Shown piece after piece: positions 18,066 through 27,712 of a stretch of 64,000 nt of DNA (the first letter of the stretch is position 1; each line of letters opens with the position of its first letter). Under the pieces are notes generated by a model. The model made no database searches. It saw only the letters and a list, made by a program, of their open reading frames with translations, and was not told where the DNA came from. Source of the DNA: CAJWKT01 sp964465375 (GTDB lineage Bacteria > Pseudomonadota > Gammaproteobacteria > Steroidobacterales > Rariloculaceae); the NCBI GenBank assembly GCA_964465375.1, contig CAYXIJ010000006.1:24500-88499 (forward strand). The letters run 5' to 3'. The translations under genes and the position numbers were made by a program.

Positions 18066-19051
18066 ATCCGGTCCGCCGCTAGCTCTCTAAACGCGTCAGT
18101 AGTATTAATAAGTTCACTCATAACCCCGACCTCGTAGGCCGAATGTCCGGCATTATTCACAATCCGGAAATCAGCTTCCGGCCAGCACTTATGCAATTCC
18201 CAAGCCGTTTCCATGGGGCACACAATGTCGTGCCTCCCCTGAACAATCACAGCCGGAATGTGGCGAATCCTGTCCACTCCCTCCAAAAGCTGCCCTTCAC
18301 GCAAAAAGAACCCATCGTTGATAAAAAAATGCGCTTCGATTCTAGCTAATGCCAGAGCAAAACTCTTCTTCCCGAACGACGATTTTTGCTCGGCACGGGG
18401 GGTCAAAAAACTCGCAGCCCCCTCCCAGACAGACCAGGCAAGGGCCGCCCTAAGACGAATCTCGGAATCAGAGCTAAATAGACGCTTGTGATACGCGGAT
18501 AGCATATCACCCCTTTCTTCCTCGGGGATCAATGCCAAGAATTCGTTCCACTCCTCTGGCAGCAACGCACTTGCTCCTTCCTGATAAAACCAAGTGAGTT
18601 CTTTTCGGCGAAGAAGAAAAATACCCCGAAGCACCAACGCACTAACCGCTCTTGGATGCTGCTGCGCATAAGCGAGCGAAAGGGTGCTGCCCCAAGATCC
18701 GCCGAACACAAGCCACCGATCGATCTCAAGATAACCGCGTAACAGTTCCATGTCTCTCACTAGGTGCCAAGTGGTGTTCGCATCAGTGGAAGCCGCGGGG
18801 CGACTACGGCCGGCACCTCTTTGATCAAAGACAACAATGCGATACGTCGATGGATCAAAAAAACGGCGGGCATTAAGATCCCCGCCGGCCCCAGGACCAC
18901 CATGGACGAACAGTGCAGGCAACCCGTCCCGCCGACCACATTGCTCATAGTAGATACTGTGCCCGTCCCCGACGTCCAAATAACCGTGATCGAAAGGATC
19001 CAGCTGTGGATAGAGACTTCTTTCTTTCGCGGTTTCAGTTGTTCTTTTCAT
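18062..19051 (-). CDS. pip: Proline iminopeptidase
   Basis: Alpha/beta hydrolase of family S33 that removes N-terminal proline. Marks: LFVHGGPGAGG oxyanion region, RGAGRSRP, nucleophile elbow GGSWGSTLSLAYAQ, acid in GRHDIVCPM, and catalytic His in NNAGHSA. 329 residues is close to the usual ~315-320. No signal peptide. First gene of a two-gene unit with pyrC and divergent from the M16 peptidase gene. Substrate preference beyond the family norm is not visible. Confidence 0.92.
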   Translation of the reverse strand: MKRTTETAKERSLYPQLDPFDHGYLDVGDGHSIYYEQCGRRDGLPALFVHGGPGAGGDLNARRFFDPSTYRIVVFDQRGAGRSRPAASTDANTTWHLVRDMELLRGYLEIDRWLVFGGSWGSTLSLAYAQQHPRAVSALVLRGIFLLRRKELTWFYQEGASALLPEEWNEFLALIPEEERGDMLSAYHKRLFSSDSEIRLRAALAWSVWEGAASFLTPRAEQKSSFGKKSFALALARIEAHFFINDGFFLREGQLLEGVDRIRHIPAVIVQGRHDIVCPMETAWELHKCWPEADFRIVNNAGHSAYEVGVMSELINTTDAFRELAADRI

Positions 19052-19215
19052 AATTGAACCTTTACAAAAAAATGAGGTCAGATATTTTTAATGACTGTTC
19101 ATCAGCGTGGTCCTCGGGCATAGTTCACAGAGTAGCGGTTTGGCCGAAGATTGTATTGACGGATCGCAGAAAATTTTGAGATTAAAAAGTCTGTCTCCGA
19201 AAAGGTGAGAAAAAT

Positions 19216-21957
19216 ATGAAACAAATTCTTTGTGCTCTTTTCTGCTTCTTCCTTTTGGCAGCAAAACTATCGAACGCTGCCAACCTAGATATCCCCTTCG
19301 ACGACTTTCGTCTCAATAACGGGCTTCATGTAGTTGTTCACGAAGACCGAAAAGCTCCTATCGTCGCAGTTTCGGTTTGGTACCACGTAGGGTCCAAAAA
19401 TGAGCCAGTGGGAAAAACTGGATTTGCCCATCTGTTTGAGCATCTGATGTTCAACGGGACAGAAAACTACAACGACGAGTACTTTAAGCCCCTGCAGGAA
19501 GTCGGCGCAACAAGTATGAACGGCACAACCGACTTTGATCGGACCAATTACTTTCAGACGGTTCCCACAACGGCACTGGATCTCGCACTCTGGCTTGAGT
19601 CTGACCGCATGGGTCACCTGCTAGGCGCCCTTGACCAAGAAAAGCTGGATGAACAACGGGGCGTGGTACAGAACGAGAAACGACAATCAGAAAACAGGCC
19701 CTATGGAACCGCGTTCAGGCATATCATGAAAAATGTATTTCCAGCTGGTCATCCCTATTCCTGGACACCGATAGGATCTATGGAAGATTTAAACGCCGCA
19801 ACCCTAGAGGACGTGCGGGAATGGTTTCGAACCTACTACGGCCCTAATAACGCGACGCTGGTGTTGGCGGGTGACATAGATCTCGCAACTGCAAAAGAGC
19901 AGGCCCAAAAATACTTTGGGGACATTCCCCCTGGCCCCCCCCTTTCAAGAATAGAAACATGGATACCAACATATGAGCATGACCGACGAATGATTCTAGA
20001 GGATCGGGTTCCTCAGGCTCGTATTTATAAGGCTTGGGCAATTCCAGAATGGGGTACAGACGAATCTGATTGGATATCCCTAGCCGATGCGGTCCTTACC
20101 GACGGGAAAACATCCCGCCTCTATCAGCGCCTAGTTTATGAAACCCAGGTAGCTACTGGGGTAGGCTCATTTCCGTTAATCGGAGAAATGGCGGGTGTCT
20201 ACTCTGTCTTTGTTACAGCGCAGCCCGGCCAAGACCTAGCAGAAGTGGAGCATCTGCTCGATGAAGAAATGAATAAATTTCTAGATGAGGGACCAACCAA
20301 GGCAGAACTTGCGCGAGTAAAAACTCAAGCTCGTACCTCCTTTGTCCGGGGCACTGAGCGAGTTGGTGGCTTCCGAGGAAAATCAGGCATTCTGGCCGAG
20401 AGCGCAGTTTTCGGTGGTCGGGCGGATGCCTTCAAGGACTCCCTGATCCTGCTCGAGAATACCGAACCTGAACATCTCCGGAATACTGCGAAGGCGTGGC
20501 TTTCCAAGGGAGCCTTCATTTTGGAGGTTCGGCCCTATCAGGACCAGCTACACGCCAGTGGCCCCGGGGCTGACCGTTCTGAGCTGCCTCTTCCGAGTTC
20601 CTTCCCGAGGGGATCCTTCCCCGAACTCCACCAATCTCAGCTTGAGAATGGCCTTCGACTGATAGTAGCTGAACGGACCGGAGCACCTACCGTCGAGTTT
20701 AGTCTGCAGATTAAGGCCGGTTATGCGTCGGACCAGAATACCCGCCCAGGGACAGCTAACCTAGCAATGAGCATGCTAGATGAAGGGACGGACAAAATGG
20801 ATGCGCTGCAGATCAGCGAGACAATTGCCCGTCTGGGGGCGCAGCTGAGGACCGGGGCGAACCTAGACTACTCATTTGTCAGCCTTTCAGCACTCAAAGA
20901 AAATATGGACGAATCACTGGAAATCTACGCCGACGTGATCCTAAAACCTGCATTCCCTGCAGACGAACTCGAACGGCTAAAAAATCTCAGTATCTCCGCA
21001 ATTAAACGCGAAAAAACAAGTCCCATGAGTACTGCGCTCAGGGTTTTTCCTAGGCTTCTCTATGGCGAAGGCCACCCCTATTCAATGCCCTTGACCGGCT
21101 CAGGAACCGAAAAATCCGTGGCCGAGATTAGTCGTGAAGATCTGCTCGACTACCATACGGATGGATTTAACCCCAGAAACGCGACCATGATCGTCGTCGG
21201 CGATATAACTCTGGACCAAATTCAGTCAAAACTTGAAAGACTTTTTTCGGGGTGGAGCGGAAAAAATATTTTGGAAGAGGAACTAACAGAGGTAGCACTC
21301 CCGAATCGTCCCCGTGTGTTCCTGATTGATCGGCCAGATTCCGAGCAGAGCACTGTTATTGCTGGACACTTGATACCGCCTAAATCAAACGATAAAGAAA
21401 CTGCTGTGCAAACGATGAACGACATTCTAGGTGGCAGTTTCGTTTCCAGAATTAATTTAAATCTTCGAGAGGACAAGGCGTGGTCTTATGGCGCAAGAAC
21501 AATGATCGTAGAAACAATGGCCCAGCGCCCGCTCATTGCCTATGCCCCAGTTCAGAGCGATAAAACTGCAGAGTCAATACTCGAACTAAAAAGGGAACTC
21601 ACCGATCTGGTACAGAGCCGGCCTGCAAGTAATGAAGAGATAGATACGGCAAAGAAACGCCGCACGCTAAGTTTGCCGGGTCGATGGGAAACAACCCGGG
21701 CAATCCTCAATGACATCGCTGAAATTGTGCGTTTTGGGCTTCCGGATGACTATTGGGCTCACTATGCTGACCAAGTCGAGTTATTAGATCGTGGCAGGGT
21801 TAATGAAGCAGCCCAAGCAACTCTGGCACCGGAAAATTTGACTTGGGTGATAGTGGGCGACCTTGCTAGAATCGAGACGGGTATACGCGAACTCGGACTA
21901 GGCCCAATTACATTTCTTGATGCGGATGGCAACCTGAACCCCAGAGTAGAAAATTAG
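19216..21957 (+). CDS. M16 family zinc metallopeptidase, two-domain
   Basis: 913 residues with a signal peptide (ILCALFCFFLLAAKLSNA), hence periplasmic or envelope. The first M16 domain has the inverted zinc motif HLFEH (His72, Glu75, His76) and the downstream glutamate region EQRGVVQNEKRQ. The second domain, from about residue 480 (LENGLRLIVAERTGAPTVEF), lacks the motif and is the usual inactive half of the clamp. Similar to pitrilysin-like and processing-peptidase-like proteins often called insulinase family. A GAAAAGGTGAG ribosome site precedes the ATG. Its substrate is unknown; degradation of peptides in the periplasm is the usual suggestion. Confidence 0.9.
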   Translation: MKQILCALFCFFLLAAKLSNAANLDIPFDDFRLNNGLHVVVHEDRKAPIVAVSVWYHVGSKNEPVGKTGFAHLFEHLMFNGTENYNDEYFKPLQEVGATSMNGTTDFDRTNYFQTVPTTALDLALWLESDRMGHLLGALDQEKLDEQRGVVQNEKRQSENRPYGTAFRHIMKNVFPAGHPYSWTPIGSMEDLNAATLEDVREWFRTYYGPNNATLVLAGDIDLATAKEQAQKYFGDIPPGPPLSRIETWIPTYEHDRRMILEDRVPQARIYKAWAIPEWGTDESDWISLADAVLTDGKTSRLYQRLVYETQVATGVGSFPLIGEMAGVYSVFVTAQPGQDLAEVEHLLDEEMNKFLDEGPTKAELARVKTQARTSFVRGTERVGGFRGKSGILAESAVFGGRADAFKDSLILLENTEPEHLRNTAKAWLSKGAFILEVRPYQDQLHASGPGADRSELPLPSSFPRGSFPELHQSQLENGLRLIVAERTGAPTVEFSLQIKAGYASDQNTRPGTANLAMSMLDEGTDKMDALQISETIARLGAQLRTGANLDYSFVSLSALKENMDESLEIYADVILKPAFPADELERLKNLSISAIKREKTSPMSTALRVFPRLLYGEGHPYSMPLTGSGTEKSVAEISREDLLDYHTDGFNPRNATMIVVGDITLDQIQSKLERLFSGWSGKNILEEELTEVALPNRPRVFLIDRPDSEQSTVIAGHLIPPKSNDKETAVQTMNDILGGSFVSRINLNLREDKAWSYGARTMIVETMAQRPLIAYAPVQSDKTAESILELKRELTDLVQSRPASNEEIDTAKKRRTLSLPGRWETTRAILNDIAEIVRFGLPDDYWAHYADQVELLDRGRVNEAAQATLAPENLTWVIVGDLARIETGIRELGLGPITFLDADGNLNPRVEN

Positions 21958-22051
21958 TTGTTCTTGAAAAAGAAAAAACTATGTGGAAAATATCCCGCCC
22001 GATTCGCTAAAAAAGAACATTTGGGCATGTGGCCAGATAAAAATTCAGGTA

Positions 22052-22987
22052 ATGATTGACTGCCAAGGCATCACAAAAAAATATGCTCACCTAGTTGCCG
22101 TAAACGACGTTAGCTTCAAGGTCAGTCCTGGGGAAGTACTTGGTTTCCTTGGCCCCAACGGGGCCGGCAAAACAACTACCATGCGCATCATCGCCGGGTT
22201 CGTAACACCTACGACAGGCCGGGCCCTGGTGAGTGGGTTTGACGTCGAGTCCCAGAGCATGGAAGCAAAACAAAAAATCGGCTACCTACCCGAAGGTGCG
22301 CCAAGCTATCCCGAGATGACCCCCCGCTCCTTCCTCGAATTTGTCGCGGATGTGCGCGGCCTTACTAAAGGAAAAAAACTGAGTCGCCTAGAAGAGGTAT
22401 TTGCGCTGCTGCACCTGGAACCTGTTCTTGAGCAAGCCATTGACACCCTTTCAAAGGGCTACAAACGACGGGTGGGATTGGCCCAGGCTATTCTGCACGA
22501 CCCGGAAGTCCTTATCCTGGACGAACCAACGGATGGACTGGACCCGAACCAGAAACACGAAGTGCGGGGCCTGATCAACCAGATGTCTAAAAACAAAATC
22601 ATCGTGATCTCCACTCACCTCTTAGAGGAAGTGGAAGCGGTATGTAACAGAGCCATCATAATCGCAGAAGGGCAAATCTTGGTTGATGACACCCCGTCTA
22701 ATCTGGAGTCACGCTCCCGCTTTCACAATGCAGTTTCTCTCAAGCTGGTTGACCCCTCCCACATAGAAGGGGTACGCGCGGCAATTGAAGCACTAAACGA
22801 AGTGACTGCGACCGAGATCGATGCTAACAACAACCGTATGACTGCCTTCCCGGCACCTAACAAGATGCCCCTGGCAGCAATTAGCGAACTAGCTACTGCC
22901 CAAGGCTGGGAATTTTCGGAGTTTCATCTCGAAAGTGGCCGGCTGGATGAGGTCTTTCGTACCATAACTGCCGGTGAAAATGTATGA
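22052..22987 (+). CDS. ABC transporter ATP-binding protein, GldA-like
   Basis: ATPase of an ABC-2 type exporter. Walker A GPNGAGKTTTMRI, Q-loop region KIGYLPEGAPSYPEMT, signature LSKGYKRRVGLAQA, Walker B VLILDEPTDGLDP, and the switch His in ISTHLLEE. The C-terminal ~90 residues form the extra domain typical of GldA/NatA ATPases. I take the ATG at 22052, beginning MIDCQGITKKY, since upstream residues in the same frame are not ABC-like. The stop overlaps the permease start by ATGA. Part of a four-gene cluster with a permease, a GldG-like protein and a DUF4340 protein. Confidence 0.9.
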   Translation: MIDCQGITKKYAHLVAVNDVSFKVSPGEVLGFLGPNGAGKTTTMRIIAGFVTPTTGRALVSGFDVESQSMEAKQKIGYLPEGAPSYPEMTPRSFLEFVADVRGLTKGKKLSRLEEVFALLHLEPVLEQAIDTLSKGYKRRVGLAQAILHDPEVLILDEPTDGLDPNQKHEVRGLINQMSKNKIIVISTHLLEEVEAVCNRAIIIAEGQILVDDTPSNLESRSRFHNAVSLKLVDPSHIEGVRAAIEALNEVTATEIDANNNRMTAFPAPNKMPLAAISELATAQGWEFSEFHLESGRLDEVFRTITAGENV

Positions 22988-23718
22988 ACCGCACATTTGC
23001 AATCATGCGCAGGGAACTGATCAGCTATTTTTCAACACCCCTTGCCTACGTTTTCATTGTTATCTTTCTTGTGCTGACAAGCACATTTACCTTCTACCTG
23101 GGAAATTTCTATGAGCGCGGCCAGGCAGATCTTTCGCCCTTTTTCAACTTTCATCCTTGGCTCTATCTGTTCCTAGTCCCAGCAATCAGCATGCGACTGT
23201 GGGCAGAAGAACGAAAAAGCGGGAGCATAGAACTGCTAATGACGCTACCCATCGAGCCCAGAGAAGCTGTACTAGGAAAATTTCTCGCAGCCTGGGCCTT
23301 TATCGCCCTCGCCTTGATCCTGACCTTCCCAATCTGGATTACCGTAAACTTTCTCGGAGACCCAGATAACGGGGTCATCTTTGCGGCCTACCTTGGTAGC
23401 CTTTTCATGGCCGGAGGGTTTCTGGCGGTTGGCGCCTTTATTTCAGCGACCACAAAAAACCAGGTCATTGCCTTTATCCTCTCGGTAGTGGCCTGCTTCG
23501 GCTTCCTTCTGGCCGGGTTCTCGCTGGTCCTGGATCTTTTCTCATCCTGGGCGCCGCAGGCGCTAGTGGATGCCATCGCTAGCCTGAGCTTCCTCACCCA
23601 TTTCTCAAATATCAGCAAAGGCGTTATTGACCTCAGGGATCTTGTCTATTTTTCATTGCTGATCGCAGTCTTTCTGTACGCCAACACAATCATCTTACAC
23701 CTACGCAAAGCAGACTAA
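22984..23718 (+). CDS. ABC-2 type transporter permease, GldF-like
   Basis: 244 residues with six hydrophobic helices. The N-terminal RRELISYFSTPLAYVFIVIF and the loop RLWAEERKSGSIELLMTLPI are hallmarks of NosY/GldF-type permeases. Translationally coupled to the ATPase gene upstream and eight bases from the GldG-like gene downstream. In Bacteroidetes the homologous system supports gliding; in Gammaproteobacteria such clusters are common but their cargo is not known, so gliding should not be inferred here. Confidence 0.9.
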   Translation: MNRTFAIMRRELISYFSTPLAYVFIVIFLVLTSTFTFYLGNFYERGQADLSPFFNFHPWLYLFLVPAISMRLWAEERKSGSIELLMTLPIEPREAVLGKFLAAWAFIALALILTFPIWITVNFLGDPDNGVIFAAYLGSLFMAGGFLAVGAFISATTKNQVIAFILSVVACFGFLLAGFSLVLDLFSSWAPQALVDAIASLSFLTHFSNISKGVIDLRDLVYFSLLIAVFLYANTIILHLRKAD

Positions 23719-23726
23719 GCCGGACG

Positions 23727-25622
23727 ATGACAACACTTCAACAACGCAAGCTCGGATTGTCCTCCCTGGTTCTGCTTGGGCTCATCTTTGTGGCAGCGGT
23801 TATGGCCACAAATACGCTCCTTGTAGGACTCAGAATCGATCTAACCGAGAACAAACTTTACACCGTCTCTCCTGGAACGATTGCCCTTTTAGAGTCTATT
23901 GAAGAACCGATCAATCTTTATTATTTCTTCTCCGACGGCGAGACTGCCGACATTCCATTCCTTCGCGGCTATGCGACACGCGTCCAGGAAACACTCGAAG
24001 AGTTTGTGTCAGCTGCGGGAGGTCAATTGAATCTTCAGGTAATCGATCCGGTCCCTTTTTCTGAAGACGAGGACAGGGCGGTGCAGTTCGGGCTTGAGCC
24101 CGTTAGTCTGGGCACACTCGGTGATGCAATTTATTTTGGTCTGGCCGGTACCAACAGTGTTGGCGGGGAAGACGTAATCGGTTTCTTTCAGCCCAACAAA
24201 GAGAACTTTCTGGAGTACGACCTCGCCAAACTAATCTATAACCTGTCCAATCCAGACAAGACCGTGATCGGCCTTTTGTCTGATGTAAACATGACTGCGG
24301 GCTTCGATCCGCAGACCCAACAAATGACCGAGCCCTGGATGATTACCACCCAGGCCAGACAACTCTTCGAGGTCCGTGTTCTGACACCAAGCCTGACCGC
24401 CATTGAAGAGGATATTGATCTTCTCTGGCTGGTCCACCCAAAAGCCATGGATGAGCAGACCACTTATGCAGTTGACCAGTTCGTCTTAAGGGGTGGGCGA
24501 GCCCTGATCTTTGTTGACCCTCTGGCTGAAATCGACAGTGCATCAGCCGGAAATCCAGCCATGGGTGGCTTCCCGGTACCGAGCAGCTCCAACCTTGACC
24601 AACTTTTCCAGGCCTGGGGAGTAGTATTCTCGGCAGGCGAAGTGGTTACTGACAACATCTACGCACTGAGCATTAACGCTGGCCCCGGCCAGCGCCCGAT
24701 TCGCCATCCTGGCCTAATCGGGATTCAGTCCACCTCAATGGACGCCGAGGACATAGTGACCTCTGGACTGAGCTCGATTAACCTGGGTATGGTGGGGCAC
24801 TTCACGGCACAGGAAGACGCCGAAATTGAGCTGGTACCCCTGCTCACTTCAAGCACTGAGTCGGCGACGGTTGCAGCGCAAACGTTCCAGTTTCTTCCTG
24901 ACCCGGACAGTCTGCTGGATAATTTCTCGCCCACAGGCGAGACCTACATACTGGCCGCACGCGTACAGGGCCCCCTTAGAACAGCCTTTCCAAACGGGGC
25001 CCCGGAAGTTGGGGGTTCGGATGAGGCTGCGGAAACCGCTCCCGGCTCAAGCCCACAACACCTGAACTCGATCGACAGCGCAAACCTGATTCTAGTCGGA
25101 GATGTGGACATCCTGAGTGACCGGCTTTGGGTACAAGTACAGAGCTTCCTCGGCCAACGTCTGGCCACAACTTTTGCTAACAACGGGGACTTTGTCATTA
25201 ATGCACTGGACAACCTAAGCGGGAGCGCCGCCCTGATCGGAATCCGCAGCCGTGCAACTTTCTCCCGCCCCTTCACCACTGTCGACGGGCTACGCCGGGC
25301 GGCGGATGCCCGGTTCCGGCAAACGGAACAACGTCTGCAGGCTGAACTGGACGAGACCGAACAGAAACTGGGAGAACTTCAAGCGGACAGAGACGACGAA
25401 ACATCGCTGCTGATGAGCTCGGAGCAACGGACGGAGATTCAGCGTTTCCTGGACGAGCAGGTACGGATTCGGCAGGAGCTTAGGGCTGTCCAGCTCGACC
25501 TAAACCGTAGCATTGATCAGCTTGGAACTACGTTGAAGGTGATCAACATAGGCCTGGTTCCGGTTTTGTTGACTATTCTCGCGCTAGCGATGGTATCCCT
25601 GCGCCGACGCAGGACAGGATAG
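23727..25622 (+). CDS. GldG-like ABC transporter auxiliary protein
   Basis: 631 residues with one membrane helix near the N-terminus (SSLVLLGLIFVAAVMA) and one at the C-terminus (VPVLLTILALAMVSL), so a large periplasmic domain is held at both ends. The first part has DLTENKLYTVSPGT, characteristic of the GldG/ABC_transp_aux family; an acidic coiled coil (about residues 530-600, AELDETEQKLGELQADRDDE) precedes the last helix. Next to the GldF-like permease and the DUF4340 protein, it likely forms part of the same envelope complex. Cargo unknown. Confidence 0.87.
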   Translation: MTTLQQRKLGLSSLVLLGLIFVAAVMATNTLLVGLRIDLTENKLYTVSPGTIALLESIEEPINLYYFFSDGETADIPFLRGYATRVQETLEEFVSAAGGQLNLQVIDPVPFSEDEDRAVQFGLEPVSLGTLGDAIYFGLAGTNSVGGEDVIGFFQPNKENFLEYDLAKLIYNLSNPDKTVIGLLSDVNMTAGFDPQTQQMTEPWMITTQARQLFEVRVLTPSLTAIEEDIDLLWLVHPKAMDEQTTYAVDQFVLRGGRALIFVDPLAEIDSASAGNPAMGGFPVPSSSNLDQLFQAWGVVFSAGEVVTDNIYALSINAGPGQRPIRHPGLIGIQSTSMDAEDIVTSGLSSINLGMVGHFTAQEDAEIELVPLLTSSTESATVAAQTFQFLPDPDSLLDNFSPTGETYILAARVQGPLRTAFPNGAPEVGGSDEAAETAPGSSPQHLNSIDSANLILVGDVDILSDRLWVQVQSFLGQRLATTFANNGDFVINALDNLSGSAALIGIRSRATFSRPFTTVDGLRRAADARFRQTEQRLQAELDETEQKLGELQADRDDETSLLMSSEQRTEIQRFLDEQVRIRQELRAVQLDLNRSIDQLGTTLKVINIGLVPVLLTILALAMVSLRRRRTG

Positions 25623-25626
25623 GCCC

Positions 25627-26667
25627 ATGAACAATCGAACAGTACTGATACTTCTTGGTGTAGCGGCAGTGCTGATACTACTTGCCTCGCTTGGAAGTCT
25701 GCAGAAAGAGCCGGAAAGTACTCAGGCGGGCCGTCTCTTTTTCCCGGAACTGGAGTCAATCCTGGGCGAGGCAAATCAGGTAACGGTCCTAAGGGCCGGA
25801 AATGAACCTGTCGCAACGCTGCAGCGCACTACCGAGGCCTGGACTGTTGCGGAAAGGGACGGATACCCGGCCGACTTTGCCAAGTTTCGGTCCGGCTTGC
25901 TTGACCTGGCAGAAGCCCGTGTAGTGGAGGTCAAGACATCGGACCCGGACCAATACGGCCGACTCGGGGTCGAGGACGTGTCTCAGAATATGGCGACCGG
26001 CGTCGCGGTAAGAATCGAGTCCCCGGATGACTCGGCGACTGTCCTCGTTGGAGAAGCTGAAGGGGAATACCGCTACCTCCGCCAGGCAGACCAGGCTGAA
26101 AGTTACCTGGTTGATCGGAACCCTGATTTCGGAACCGAAACGACGGACTGGCTAGACACGAGTCTTCTCGACATCAGCGGGGAACGAGTCCAGCAGGTGA
26201 GCGTTGCGCATCCAGACGGGGAAACGGTCCTGGTTCAAAAAACCGATGCGGCACAAGCCAATTTTTCCGTGGAGAACATACCCGAAGGGCGTGAACTACT
26301 CTATGACAGTGTTGCGAATGTGATGGGGAGCGTTCTGGAACGTCTGCGTTTCGATGACGTAGCAAAAGCAGGTGAAGTTGAGGACACGATTCTGGTCGAG
26401 TTTCTTACCTTCGACGGACTACACATGACAGCAGAGGCATCGGAAATCAATGACCAAGGCTGGGTTCGTTTCACGGCAAACCATACGCTGGCCGAGGCAG
26501 GCCTGGGAGCCGGGCCGGAGGAAAGCGGACCAGACGCGGAGACAGAAGTGGCTGAGCTCAACCGGCGCCTTTCCGGTTGGACCTTCCAGATCCCGAGATT
26601 CAAATATGAGCAGATGACGCGTAGCATTGAGGACCTACTGCAGTCGGAGCCTGAACCGAGCCCCTAA
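25627..26667 (+). CDS. DUF4340 domain envelope protein
   Basis: 346 residues: an N-terminal membrane anchor (TVLILLGVAAVLILLASLGSL) and a periplasmic domain with repeated short beta segments such as VTVLRAGNEPVATLQR and WTVAERDGYPADFAKFRSGL, the opening of DUF4340. The C-terminus is acidic. It is the last gene of the GldA/F/G cluster, starting four bases after the GldG-like stop, which is the usual place for this family. Its function is not known; co-occurrence implies it works with the exporter. Confidence 0.85.
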   Translation: MNNRTVLILLGVAAVLILLASLGSLQKEPESTQAGRLFFPELESILGEANQVTVLRAGNEPVATLQRTTEAWTVAERDGYPADFAKFRSGLLDLAEARVVEVKTSDPDQYGRLGVEDVSQNMATGVAVRIESPDDSATVLVGEAEGEYRYLRQADQAESYLVDRNPDFGTETTDWLDTSLLDISGERVQQVSVAHPDGETVLVQKTDAAQANFSVENIPEGRELLYDSVANVMGSVLERLRFDDVAKAGEVEDTILVEFLTFDGLHMTAEASEINDQGWVRFTANHTLAEAGLGAGPEESGPDAETEVAELNRRLSGWTFQIPRFKYEQMTRSIEDLLQSEPEPSP

Positions 26668-26791
26668 TAGAACAGCCTTTCCCCAGTCACAAAAACAAAC
26701 CCGGCTAGATTCAATGAATGCTATCCAATGAAAATGTTAGATACGCTGATAAATGAATTAAATAACCCAGAAAATTTTAAGGATTAAGCCG

Positions 26792-27691
26792 ATTCCTAAA
26801 AAAAATTTTTGCATCCTAGTCAACCCGGTTTCTGGTGGCGGGAAAACCACCAAAATTTTTTCCAAAATTCAACCACTCTTTGATACTCCTTTTGTCGAAA
26901 GCACTCAGCATTTCAGTGATCATCCTGGGTTTATTACGGATTTTGTTATCAATAATAATTTGTCTGAGTTTGATGGCTTATGTGTTCTGGGTGGAGACGG
27001 CACCATTCATGAAACGGTCCTCGGCCTGATGAAGTCAGGCCAGGGGCGAAGCGTTCCTCTGGGGATCATCCCTGGCGGAACCGGCAATGCTTTTGTTGGA
27101 GATTTAGGATGCAAGGATCCGGTTCAGGCAGCCAATCAAATCATTGATGGCAAAGTAAGCTTGATAGATATTATGCGGATCACACAGAGAGAAGAAATCA
27201 CTTACGCATTTAATGTTATTGGCTGGGGGATGGCTTCAGACGTGAATATTCAGGCAGAACGGCTGCGGTGGCTTGGAAATAGTCGGTACTCTTTTGCAGC
27301 TGTTATAAACATTATGAAATTTTTTAAAAAACGTTGCTTGAAAATGACGTTAGCTGGTGAAGTGATTGACTGTAACAGCCTCTTCTTTGTTGCTCTAAAT
27401 ACCATCCATACCGGAAAAGGCATGAAAATGGCTCCCCGCGCAAAGTTAAATGATGGCTTGATTGATACAATTTTAGTCAGAGACGTATCGAAATTAAGAG
27501 CACTGAAAATTTTCACACAGGTATTTTTTGGAGACCATATTTCTGATCCGTCAGTTGAATATCGGCAGGTAAAAAAATTTTCTATTCATACCAAAGAAGA
27601 TTTTCTGAATATTGATGGCGAAAATACTGGTCAAACGCCGATTGAGGTTTCCATGATACCCAATGCATTGCAAATCTTTGCCGACCTTTAA
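26792..27691 (+). CDS. Diacylglycerol/sphingosine kinase-like lipid kinase with non-standard start
   Basis: About 299 residues of the DAGK catalytic family (YegS/DgkB/LCB5-like). Visible: ILVNPVSGGGKTTKIF near the N-terminus, CVLGGDGTIHETVLGL (the GGDGT ATP site), LGIIPGGTGNAF, and the C-terminal FLNIDGEN. Such enzymes phosphorylate a lipid hydroxyl at the membrane. No in-frame ATG, GTG or TTG precedes the conserved NPVSGGG region after the stop codon at 26759; an ATT at 26792, preceded by TAAGG, would give a normal N-terminus. Use of TTG at 26960 would delete the conserved first motif. The gene is AT-richer than its upstream neighbours. Confidence 0.72.
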   Translation: MPKKNFCILVNPVSGGGKTTKIFSKIQPLFDTPFVESTQHFSDHPGFITDFVINNNLSEFDGLCVLGGDGTIHETVLGLMKSGQGRSVPLGIIPGGTGNAFVGDLGCKDPVQAANQIIDGKVSLIDIMRITQREEITYAFNVIGWGMASDVNIQAERLRWLGNSRYSFAAVINIMKFFKKRCLKMTLAGEVIDCNSLFFVALNTIHTGKGMKMAPRAKLNDGLIDTILVRDVSKLRALKIFTQVFFGDHISDPSVEYRQVKKFSIHTKEDFLNIDGENTGQTPIEVSMIPNALQIFADL

Positions 27692-27712
27692 AACTTACAG
27701 CGCACTTCTTAA

